Source: Trichosporon coremiiforme (taxonomy: Eukaryota > Basidiomycota > Tremellomycetes > Trichosporonales > Trichosporonaceae). From it: DNA of 64,000 bases. Shown here one piece after another: positions 44,442-55,467 of the stretch (positions are counted from its first letter, which is position 1; every line of letters starts with the position of its first letter). A program made the position numbers and the translations under genes. Location: assembly GCA_039545355.1 (NCBI GenBank), contig BCJJ01000006.1, positions 1,769,686-1,833,685 of the forward strand. The letters are read 5' to 3'. The notes beneath the pieces were generated by a model, which saw only the letters and a list, made by a program, of their open reading frames with translations, ran no database searches and was not told the DNA's origin.

Positions 44442-46899
44442 CTACTTCCTCTTCTTCCCCTTGTCGCGCTTGGCAATGCGCTTCTGGGCGCGGACCTCCT
44501 TGCGCATGCGCGCGTCGACAATCTTGTACTTGCCCTTGACACCCTTAGGCCTTCCCTTGACACCACGGTTGACGCCCTTGGCGACGACGACCTTGCGTTC
44601 CTGCCTCTTCTCTCCGGCAGCAGCGCGGCGGAGGAGACGCGAGACCTGGCGCGCCTTCTCGCCGTCGTTCAGGTCCTCAGTCTCCATGACGCCGGCAGCC
44701 TTGCGCTTCGCGCGCTCGAGACGCGCCGCAGCCTTGAACTTCTTGCGGCCCTTGGCCTCGGCGATCTTCTTGATCGGGCGCGCGTCGAGGGCACGCTGAC
44801 GGTCGCGCAGCGCCTGCACCGCCTCCTTCGTGATCGGGATGTTGGGGCGGTAGTGCTTGCTCTCGTCGTCGAGGAACCAGGACGGGAGGCCGTCCTTGCT
44901 GTGCGTCGAGAGCTTGTTGAAACCCTCGTCGATGAGCTGGGACGCCGTCACTTGGCGGTTCACGAGACGGTTCGCCAGCGTCTGCGCCTCGGCAGTCAGG
45001 ATACCCTTCTCCTTGATCTTGCGCTGGAGGACCTCGTCCTGGTCCTCGTCGTCGACGTCCCACTCCGGGTCGTCGTCGATCTCCTGCGGCACGATCTCAA
45101 AGTCGTCGTCATCCTCGGGCGCCTCGAGAGTCGACTCGTCAGAACCCATGTCAACGTCGCCCTCGCTGTCAACGCTCTCGTCGTCCGAGACATCGTCCTC
45201 GTCCATCTCCTCGTCGTCCTCCTCATCCTCGTCGTCGCCGTCGAGAGCAGCAAGGTCGCCCATGACCTTGAACACGCCCTGGTCGAACCACACCTGCGCC
45301 TGGCGGGACATCTTCTCGCGCGAGTCGTCCCTTGACAGGCTCGTGAGGAGCTTCTTCTGCTGGGGCTGGGCGACAGGGCGGGGGTCACGGATGGTGACCT
45401 TTGACTTTTTCTTCTTGGGGGCCTCGTCGTCCTCGGCGTCCGAGTCAGAGTCAGAGTCCGAATCATAGTCCTGCGCCTTCTGGTTGGCAACGACGTCCCA
45501 GCCACCCTCGCCCTCGGACTCCTCCTCCTCCTCGTCCGCGTCTCCGCGCCGCGGCGCGCGCACCATACCGCTGCGGTAGCCCTTGTCGACGCCGTCGTCC
45601 TCGCTGTCGCTTCCCTCCCGGATACCGTGCCACGCGTCGTAGTTTCGGTCCTTGAGCCGCTGCTGCTTGACCTTCCACTTGGCGTCCTGCTCGCTCTTGC
45701 GCTCCTTATACGTGTCGTACAGGTCGTCGAGCGTACCCTCGAGCGCGGCGGTGCGGCGCTCCCTCTCCTCGTCAGATGAGAGGATCTCGTCGTCCTCCTC
45801 CTCCTCCTCGGCCTCGGACTCCTCCGACTCGGACATGCCGTCCGTGTCCCGCACGGCGTCCTCAATCGAGCGGCCAGTGCGGTTCTCGCGCTCGCCCTCG
45901 CCGAGGTCGAACATCTCCTCACCCGCCAGCTCCTGGTCGTCCATGTCCAGGTCTGTCGGGGCGGTCATACCGAGCTGCAGCTTCTGGATCGTCTTGGTCT
46001 TGATCTCGTTCTTGCGCTTCTTCTCGCGCTTCTGCTTCGAACGCTTCTCCTCGTGCAGGCGCTTCAGCTCGTCAGAGATCTGCTGCTCCTCGTCCAGCTC
46101 CTCGACCTCGACGTCCTCGGTCGCCTCGTCCGTCTTGCTCGCCTTGACATCGAGACCGATCTCGAGGCGGATCGCAAGTCGCCACTTCATCAGGGCCTTG
46201 AAGTCACCCTTGCCGAGCACCTTCAGATCCTCAAAGTTGGCGACAATGTCCGTCGTCGTGTGTCGCGACTTGAGCCACTCCTTTTCCTCCTCCGTCTCAA
46301 ACGCAATCTTGTTCATCGTACCGAGAATCGCGACGGGGTCTCCGCGCACGAAGTCGGAAGCGCTCGCCTTGTGGAACAGGGTGTAGTCTCCATCGGCGTA
46401 ACCGTCACGCTGGCGACGCTTCTTCTCGGGCGCGTAGACGTTGGAGTAAGCGTGGTTGTTCGTAGCGGCGAGGCGGGCAGCGGCGTTGGCAGCCTTGGCG
46501 GTCGAGGCCATGGTGGCAGAAGTCGTAACCTCCTCGGCGGGAACCTCCGTGATCGAGGCGGGGAGCGACGACTGGAGGTCCTTGAAGACGTGCTTCGGGT
46601 CGAGGAACTTGGGGTCAATGTGCTTGGGCGCGATGAAGTCACGGCACACAACGAAGATCTCGGCGGAAACATTACGCGACGAGGGCGGCTTTGTGGCCTC
46701 AACGTGACGGAAAAGCTGGTTGAATACCCACATGAGCGAGTTGTAGTCTTGCGATCGGAACACCTTGGTGACGAAGTTGCCGCCCTTGACGAGGAACTCG
46801 GTGGCGAGACGAAGCGACTGAAGCACAAGCTCGTTCTGCGAGAACGCGTCCTGCACCCACGCGGCACCGACATTGGGCGCACCGTCGTGCAGCACAAGG

Positions 46900-46930
<31 letters not shown>

Positions 46931-47276
46931 GCTCGTTGCGACACTTCGGAGTCGTAATATCGGCCTGGAACGCGATGACATGCGGCAGCGGCTTGATGGG
47001 CATCAGGTCGACACCGATGATGAGACTGCCCTTCGGCATGTACTTCTCAGCTACCTGGAGCCAACCTCCGGGAGCAGCACACAAATCGATACAACATTTC
47101 GCGTTCGAGAGGAGGTCGTACTTTCGGTTCAAGTGGATGAGCTTGCTGGACGGTCAGTTGTTTGTAACAACAACGGAAACTCACAAAGCTGAACGGGCAC
47201 GGTAGCCCTGCTCCTTGGCAAGTCTGTAGAACTTGTCAAGACGTCCCTTTCCGGACTTCTTATCGTGTTTTCCCAT
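44442..47276 (-). CDS. SPB1: SPB1 rRNA 2'-O-methyltransferase / 60S biogenesis factor
   Basis: Exons 47185-47276 and 44442-47145, 931 residues. Spb1 methylates a guanosine in the A-loop of 25S rRNA in nucleolar pre-60S particles. The FtsJ domain (about 20-220) keeps the K-D-K-E tetrad: Lys in RARSAFKLIHL, Asp in [14 protein letters not shown], Lys in [11 protein letters not shown], Glu in [12 protein letters not shown]; the SAM loop is [14 protein letters not shown] central helical region with long acidic runs follows ([22 protein letters not shown]), and the C-terminal Spb1 domain contains KAVQAL-like, [28 protein letters not shown] and a basic tail for nucleolar retention. Tail-to-tail with ESA1, 176 bp apart. 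Confidence 0.96.
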
Positions 47277-47828
47277 TGTTGCGGGATGTGACTGTGATGG
47301 TCACTTGCAAGGTGTCGCTCGAGCGTTGATCACCGTAGCACGCCGCCTGGAAATTCTGAGCGTGAGTGGAGGGAAAACGAACGAGTCACGTGCGCACTCT
47401 GAGTTGGGTGGCCAACGGACACCACGTGTCCATGTCCGCCATTGTAAACAAGGTCAGGGTGGGGACCGTGACGTACGCGCCTTCTTTTAGGGGGCATGGG
47501 CTGGCACCCCCTCAAGTTTGATCCCGCGGCACTACATTGGCAAGGTCCAGAAACAAACAAGGACCGTCAAAACAAACACGGATAAGCTCAGCTCAGGACT
47601 AGACATTACCTGTTCACATCGCCAGACGCTTTTCCCAACAACACAAACCCCCTCGACCCGTTTGGTTTCTAGTTTCTCTCTCTCCCATCACCCATCTAAA
47701 GCAGACACTGCGTATCCATGTCCCCGTTCGACTAGTCACGCAACTCCCGACAACCTAGTCCGACAACCCCTTCCGACACGCTAATCACCAACGCCACTCG
47801 ACTTTCCTTTCGCTGACCCTGTTTTCTC
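47277..47828. promoter_or_regulatory. Divergent promoter SPB1 / IQGAP
   Basis: 552 bp between start codons. The right 250 bp are A/C-rich and resemble an IQGAP 5' leader. I do not see a PAC or RRPE ribosome-biogenesis element of the budding-yeast type. Confidence 0.5.
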
Positions 47829-50800
47829 ATGGGCCAGGACGCTCCGAACACGAGCGACTCTGCGTCCTCCATTTACTCGTACTCTACACGTCTACTCAGA
47901 AAGGAGTCCCACTCGTCAACTCCCTCCGACCTGTCCCCTCACAAGGACAACACAGGTGGTCTTCGTCGTGCTGGCTCCGGTGCCATGTTCAGCACTCACT
48001 CCCGCGTCAACAAATCAGTTGACTTGGCCCGTGGACGATGGGAGGCTAAGATCGACGCCGCCAATGAAGACGGAACTCAGGCAACACTGGAGCGGACCCC
48101 CAGCAAGGCGCGGCCGCGCAGCATGATGATCTCGTCACGCGTCGGCGCCTTTGCTGAGCCCGCTCCGGAGAAACAGCAGGCTGCTCCCAGTCCAGCGCCG
48201 CGTAGGGGCGGAGCGCTGAATGGCTTGACGTCCCGCTGGGAGACTAGGATTCAGGAGGCTGAACCGTCACCGCTTGCGCGGTCTGGTTCGCTGCGTGCGG
48301 CTAAGACTACAGCTGCCCCGGCCGCTCCGGAGACCGAGTGTGACGAGCACCCGACCAAGTCGCCCACCGCACCAGTACCGGCAGCTCATCAGTCCGCCAA
48401 GGTTTCATCCCAAAGTCCTGCTCCGGCTGCAGTGGAGGTGAAGTCTCCCGCCGCTTCGACACCAGGCAAGTCGCAGTCTTCCGCGACCCCGGAGAAGGCC
48501 GCAGCGGCCGCTTCCCATGTGCCTGCTCCTCAGCAAAGCCCACGTCCCCAGTCTGTCGCCGACTTCTCTCCCGCCGCTGTCCCTCGCACGCCTTCGTCGC
48601 ACAACCCCGAGGACACTCTGGCTGCGGCTCGTGCCAATGCCCTCCGACGCCTCGAGGAACGCAAGAAAGCCGGTCTTGCGGTCGATGAGTTCAAGGTCGA
48701 GCTTGACCCGCTGCCTGTTTTCGCTCCTCCCGCCAACATCCCGACCTTAGAGAAGATCTCCATCACCCACGTTATCCCGCAGGCACTTCCTCCACCTCCC
48801 GAGCCTACCATCATCAAGGCACTTCCTACCAAAAACAGCCTGTTCGACAGGTCCTTACCGCCGCCTCCGACTAACCCGCAGGAGCCCAAGTCGCGCACGG
48901 TTTCAGCGGAGAAGAACTATGCCTCGTCGCCGATGCCCAAGAGCCGCTCTGTTGAGATTCCGACTCCCCCCAAGTCGGAGGCGGAGCCCTTGCCCCAGCT
49001 GAAGCCGGTGTCGAAGGAGCCCAGGGAGCCCGCTCCTAGCACAGATGTGGCCGCAACATTGCCCAAGCTGCGACCCGTCTCGGCTGCTATCGACAACGCA
49101 CACAAGCAGACATCTCAAGCGGAGTCTCTTCCTCAGCTGCGGTCAATCTCGAAGGACACCAAGGACAATTCCAAGGCGGAACCTCTCCCTCCGATGAGCG
49201 TCTCCGCCAAGGAGCCGAAGCAGACTCCTCAGGTCGAGCCTCTTCCTTACCTGCGACCTGTGTCGAAGGAATCAAGAGACCCCGTCTCGAAGCCCGCTAG
49301 CACAGAAGCGGCTGGTACTCTCCGCCGCCTTCGACCGGTATCGACCTTCCCTGAGTCCAAGAAAAGCAACGGCCAGGAGGAGCTCCCGAAGCTTCGTCCC
49401 GTCACCAAGAAGGAGGAGGAGCCAAGGAAACCCCGGCCGCAGCCTGTTGTGGCCACGATTGAACATGTCGAGGCTCCTTCGCCCCGAAGACTGCGCCCGG
49501 TATCTGGAAGCGGCGACATCCAGGACATCGCCGAGCCCAAGGAGGCGCCCCCTCTGCGCAAGCTGCGTCCCGCCTCGATGTTCGGTGACTCGCGAGGTTC
49601 TCCCGAGCCCGTTGAGGCCCCTTCTAACCGTCGTCTGCGGCCGAGCTCCATGTTCGGTGAGTCGAAGGCTTCTCCGGAGCAGCTTGAGATCCCTTCGATT
49701 CGTAGGCTCCGTCCTGTCTCGCTCGTTAGCGACCCTCGCGACACCCCCGAGTCCCCCTATGCACAGCAGCGCCTTCGCTCTACCCCGCCTAGCAAGACAG
49801 ACATGTCGCCTCCGGTCGCAGCCAACGGAAAGTTCGAGGCACCATCGCTGCGCAAGGTCAAGAGCCACACCAACAGCGCGGAGCTGACACCGCCTCGAGC
49901 GCTTCCCCAGCCTCCGCGGTCACCCAGCCCGGGTCAGGCTGGTCTCAACGACTACAGGCACTCTAGCCCGATCCGACCAGGTGCTCTGGAGGCCAAGCTG
50001 TCGGATCTGACGCTCGAGCCCGGCAGTCCTCGCAAATCCGTTCTCCTGCCCAAGAGCCCGGGCCGCGAGACCCCGCCTGCCAAGTCTCCTCTTCGTCCCA
50101 AGTCACCCACCAAGGAGGCTTACACAAAGGTCCTGCGACCAAAAACGCCCACTCGCGAGGCTATTACGCCTGAACCCCGCTCCCCCTTGGCGGGTACCAG
50201 CGCTACCGCTACCCCTGAACGGCACATCGCAAGGCAGGTCCAGAACGGTACCCCGACTAAGCACACTCCGTCCAAGCCGTCGCCCTTCAACTCGCCATTT
50301 GGCAAGCCCGAAGCCCCCCTCAAGTCTGTGATCCCTCAGTCTCTCAAATCCGAGGCTCCTCAAGACAGTCCGAGCCCTTCCAAGAAGTTCGCTGGTCTTG
50401 AGTATCGCGCCCCAACCGGTCCTCCCAGGGCCGGCTCAGTGTCGACCAACAATGTGTCGTCCTTAGCATCGCGCTTTGGAAGTCCCGATAAGAACGGAGC
50501 TGCCCCGGCGCCGTCTCCCCGCTCTCGCGTTCCTTCGATGTCTAGTGACCGTCGTCGGCTTGGCAAGCATCTTCCTCGTATCGTGTCGGGAGACCAGGGC
50601 TGGGATGGGGATGCTTCGCGACGTCCTAGTGCCACACGCAAGTCCTCTGGTCACAGAAGTCGTAAGGTCTCAATGGCGACCAACATGTCCCCATCCAAGG
50701 AAGAGAACACGCCCCCTCCTTCTCTCAGCAACAGCGTTGATCAGCCTCCGACGCCTACCCCGTCCAACCGGGCAATGTCCCCTCTCTCGCCGTCGACAAC

Positions 50801-53800
50801 TCTTAACTCGCCGAGCAAGACGCTTTCCAACACGCCAGTGAAGAAGCTTCGCCGCGACCTCGTTGGCACGATCCCCACTCGGCGCACAGAGGTGGCCGGT
50901 GCCGAAATGAAGAACCTCATGAGCGCACTTGGCTCAACCCCTACCCGCGGGCCAAATGTGAAGAGCGGCCAAGGTGTCAGCGGCATGTCCAACCGTCTGC
51001 GCCTGTCGTCTCGTCTCCCCCTGTCTGCTTCCTCGGCTGAACTGGCTCCTGCTCCTTTGCCTTCCAAGCGCCTTGCAGGCAACAACTGGATGGACAAGCA
51101 GCGCCACGCGATTGCTGCCTACGAATACCTCTGTCACGTTGGTGAGGCTCAGCAGTGGATCGAGGGCTGTCTGGACGAGGAGCTTGATGTTGGTGTCACC
51201 GAGATGGAGGAAGGTCTCCGCGACGGTGTCATTCTTGCCAAGCTTGCCCGTGTCTTCCAGGGCGAGGAAGTCGTTAAGAAGATCTGGACCGAGGCCAAGC
51301 ACCGCTTCCGCCAGACCGACAACATCAACTACTTCCTGGTCTTCATTCGCAGTGTGGGCATGCCCGAGACCTTCATCTTTGAGTTAACCGACCTGTACAA
51401 CGCCAAAAACGTCCCGAAGGTTATCTTCTGTATCCACGTTCTGTCCCATCTCCTCGCTCGTCTTGGACGTGCTGAGCGCATGAACAACCTAGTTGGACAG
51501 TTCGAGTTCACCGGTGAGTGCCGTCTCCTCCGGACATCGCTAACGTTCAGATGAGCAGCTAGCTGCCACTCAGAAGGGTATCCAGGGCGTTGCGATGCCG
51601 AATTTTCAACAGGCTGGGCAGAGTCTAGCTCAGGAGGCTGCCTGGGAGCCTGAAGAAGAGGAAGAAACCGAAGATGAGCGCCGTGACCGAGAGCTCCTCG
51701 AGTGTGAGGACTCAGTTCTTGCCTTGCAGAACCACCTCCGCGGCGCACTTGCGCGCCAACGTAAGGCGCGAGTGAAGGCTCAGCTCAAGCTGGCGGCTCC
51801 CATTATCGCCAAGCTACAAGCCCAAGTTCGCGGCAACGCTTCTCGCCAGGCCATCAAGACCGAGCGTAAGAGCCACGACAGGCTTCAGAAGTGGGCTACC
51901 CACCTGCAGGCTCATGCTCGTGGCAACCTCGTTCGCAAGGGCTGGAACCAGTACGTCGCCAGCGTTCGGGGCGTCGAACAGCCCATCGTCGGCATTCAGG
52001 CGCAGGCCAGAGGTCGACTCGCCCGTATGCGGGCCGCGGCTCGTACAAAGGAGCTCCAGCGGGTTTCTCATATGATGGGAGGTCTGCAAGCTACCTGCCG
52101 CGGCCGCCTCGTGCGCCAAAACATCAAGCAGGACCGCGCCGCAATTACCAGGCCCGAGGTCACCTTGGCCATTACCACGCTCCAGGCTATGGCTCGCGGA
52201 CGGCTCCAGCGCAGTGCCCTGCGAACCGAGCTCCGCGCCGTTCACGGACACCTGCCTACTTTTGTGGGTATGCAGAGCCACCTCCGCGGTATGCTTGTCC
52301 GTCGTCGCCAGAAGGCCCAGGAGAAGCGCATGGACGATGCCACGGACTACGTCGTGGCTATCCAGGCTACCGCTCGCGGCTGCATCGCTCGCCGACGGAA
52401 GCGTGTCTTCGCCGACGCCGCCGTCCAGCTTGCACCGTCCGTCTCCTCCTTCCAGGCTCTTGCCCGTGGCCGCCTCGCTCAGAAGCAGCACCAGAACATG
52501 CAGAAGGCGCTCGCCAAGGTCGAGATTGCCGGATCGATCGGTGGTCTCCAAGCGTTCCTTCGTACCAAACTTGCGAAGAAGCAGACGCACGAGCAGAAGA
52601 AGAAGCTCGAGTTTGTTCAGCCCGACGTTGTCGGCTTCCAGGCCGTCGCTCGTGGCTACCTCGCGCGCAGGGACTACTTCGAGTGGCGTGATTACCTTAT
52701 CGACCCTCACACCCAAGGTGCTCTCATCTTCCTGCAGTCGCTCTCCCGTGGCTTCATCCAGCGCAGGAAGTACTGGCTGCGCCTGTCCTACCTCTACAAC
52801 AACCAGGACAAGATAACCAAGATTCAGGCTTTGTGGCGTGGTCGTCAGCAGCGCCAGATGTACGAGCGGCTCATCACTGGTCACGGTGTCGACATTCCGA
52901 CCATCCAGAACTACATGCACCTCCTGGACGACACTGAGACCGACTTCTACGACCAGCTCCGTATCGACGAGATGCGCAAGAGCGTAGTCGACCTGCTTCG
53001 CGTCAACCAGACCCTCGAGACTGAGGTCCAGGAGCTTGACACCAAGATTGCTCTCATCCTCAAAAACAAGATGTCTTTCGAGGACCTGGTACGCGCCAAG
53101 CGCCGCCATGGTGTAGTTGCCGAGGACGCCTTCCACCCTCCTGGTGGCGGCGACCCCTTCAGCAATATCCATCTGGATCGCCAGAGCCAGCGCAAGCTCG
53201 AGCTCTTCGAACACCTCTTCTTCACCCTGCAGACGCAGCCGCAGTACCTCTCTCGACTACTGCACAAGCTCTCGAACGAGGAGGATGAGGCTGATCGCCG
53301 TCTCGTTGAGGCTGTCACGCTCATCCTGTTTGGCTTCGGCCATGACAAGCGCGAGGCATACCTGTTCCACAAGTTTATCCAGATCTCTGTCCACGAACAG
53401 ATCCTGCGCTCGCGTAGTCTTGAGAACTTGGCCAACACGCGATTCGCCATCACTTCTGTTACGACGCAGTTCATCAGGCCGACGCTCGCCCCTTACCTCG
53501 TGAACGTGCTGCTGCCACACATCCAGCGCGTTGTGCAGGCCGAGGATCTCGACTTGTCGACCGACCCCGTGGATATCTACAACCGATTCATTAACAGTGA
53601 GGAGAGTCTGACAGGTGTTAGAAGCACTCTGCCCAGAGGTCTCACTGCTGAGCAGGTTCTCCAGACCCATGGCGAAACTCGCGCTCTGTACATTCAGCAC
53701 CTTCAGGAGCTGCGCGCTCTCACCGATATGGTCGCCAAATCGATCATGGCGTCCATCCCACAGATGCCGTACGCGCTGCGCCTCATGGCCCGCGAGGCCC

Positions 53801-55236
53801 TGTTCGCACTCCGTGTTCGCTACCAGTGCGACGACAGCTTACTCTGGCCCGTTGTCGCCAAGGCGGTCGTCATGCCGTTCATCCTCCCGGCCATCGCCGC
53901 TCCCGAGACCTACGGCATCGCCGAGAACGTCAACCCCGTCATGCGCCGCAACCTGAACGCTATCGCTCATCTGCTTGGCTTGATCGCTTCGCAAGACTTG
54001 GGGTTAACGGCCAAGGACAGACTCGTGCGGGAGCCTCTGCAGGAGTACATTCGCGTCGCCGGCAAGGAGATGAGCGACTTCATCTTCGACGTCGCCGAGG
54101 TCGACTTCCAGGTCCAAGAAATGCTTGAGAGCACTTCAGAGGCCACCCCGATCAGCATCACGCGAAAGGACATTTACGGCCTGCTCGCCATCCTCATCCG
54201 CCACCAGCAGACCATTACGGCTGGCAAGGCCAAGGATCCGATTGAGAGCGTACTAGACCAGCTCGAGGGACCGCCGATCGACTATGACCGCAGCAACGCT
54301 ACGGTTCGCGTGCGATTGACGAACCGTCTCGCCCAGCTGCAGACCTCTGACCCCGAGGTTGCACGCGTCCGAGAGCTCGAGTCACAGGCGAAGCGCCACG
54401 TTCTCGCCGTTCTCCGCGTCCAGACCGGCAAGGACCTGTACGAGGTTCTGCTCTCGCACCCGACCGAGGCGGACGAGAACCGCTGGGTGTACGAGGTGCA
54501 CCGCGACATTGCCCTCGAGCAAGCACGACGAGAACGCCACGACCTGCCCCCGACGCCCGAGGAGGCCGAGTACCAAATGGAAAGCATCCGCTCCCTTCCG
54601 TTCCACGAGGTCAAGTCGCGAGCGATCGAGTTCTGCATGTCGCTCGTCGAGCTGGGCAAGCTGTCGCGCGAAGATCACCTGCAGGGCCTTCTCGTGTCTA
54701 TCGCCTGCGACATTCGCGAGAAGCACCGCCTGCGTCAGAAGCGCAAGGTGGACCTGGCCGCGATGAGCGAGGCGCAGGCGCACCTGACGGAGAAGCGGGC
54801 CAAGTTCGACGAGCAGGTCCAGTCGTACCACGATTACATCGACACGTCGATGGCGGCGCTGCAGCAGAAGAAGAAGGCGCCGATCCTGTCCAAGCAGTAC
54901 TGGCGCACGTTTGGCGGCAAGAAGTCCAAGTTCGGCACGTACAAGTACTCTGCCGCCGAGCTGTACGAGAAGGGCATCCTGCTGAGCGTGGCGCAGTTCA
55001 GCCCCCGCCAATTTGACAAACTGCACGTCGTCATCAGCTCAAACGACGTCGGCGTCGTCACCCTCGAGATGACCGGACACGGCAACGCGTACATTGGCAA
55101 GGAGGAGATGCGCATGGAGGACCTCCTCCAAGCCCAGTTCGACAACAATGTCCGCCTCGACCTCTTCGACAGCATTGCTGCGTTCAACCTGAACACGCTC
55201 ATCCACCAGATCAACAAAAAGTTCTACTCCGCATAA
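47829..55236 (+). CDS. IQG1: IQGAP family scaffold for the cytokinetic ring
   Basis: Two exons, 47829-51513 and 51551-55236; 2,456 residues, well above the roughly 1,500-1,700 usual in fungi. IQGAPs bind F-actin, calmodulin-like light chains and small GTPases and build the contractile ring. Order: a disordered N-terminal region of about 1,080 residues with an LRPVS motif array and many SP/TP sites; a calponin-homology domain (about 1,085-1,225; YLCHVGEAQQWIEGCL, LRDGVILAKLA, NINYFLVFIRSVGMP); about 13 IQ-like repeats (1,283-1,655, each near LQAxARGxLAR); a RasGAP-related domain (about 1,775-2,050; YLFHKFIQISVHEQI, ILPAIAAPE) and a RasGAP-C domain (about 2,250-2,430). IQGAP GAP domains lack GAP activity; no arginine finger is evident here. 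Confidence 0.95.
48935..49740 (+). repeat. LRPVS short-motif array coded in the IQGAP N terminus
   Basis: About eleven degenerate units of roughly 20-35 codons, each centred on [PR]-x-LRPVS or a variant (LKPVSKEP, LRPVSAAI, LRSISKDT, LRPVSKES, LRPVSTFP, LRPVTKKE, LRPVSGSG, LRPASMFG, LRPSSMFG, LRPVSLVS). The DNA has diverged, so the array is old and the motif itself seems to be what is kept. Confidence 0.8.
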
Positions 55237-55467
55237 AAGCATGAAGAGAGACGATGAAATGAAGGAGTAGAAGAGAGAGGAAAAATGATAGTCATAGCAC
55301 GCAACAGCATAGGACGTGAGACCGAGAATAATATTGTATCAGTGCCTATATGTAATGCCTCCATGAATAGACGATTTCTGAGTGACTGCTGCTGCAATGT
55401 TGCATACATATCAAGATATGTGAGCTACGGATCTGTCTAATCTAGTCATACGTCCTTCCTCGCCCAC

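Noticed and set aside
51814..53214. 466-codon open frame on the minus strand inside the IQGAP gene
   Set aside because: It is an antisense shadow of the GC3-rich IQGAP reading frame; no domain and no start or promoter context. The same applies to long antisense frames at 44088-45335, 46053-47192, 35764-36876, 55654-56760, 62614-63720, 20463-21485 and 21319-22374.
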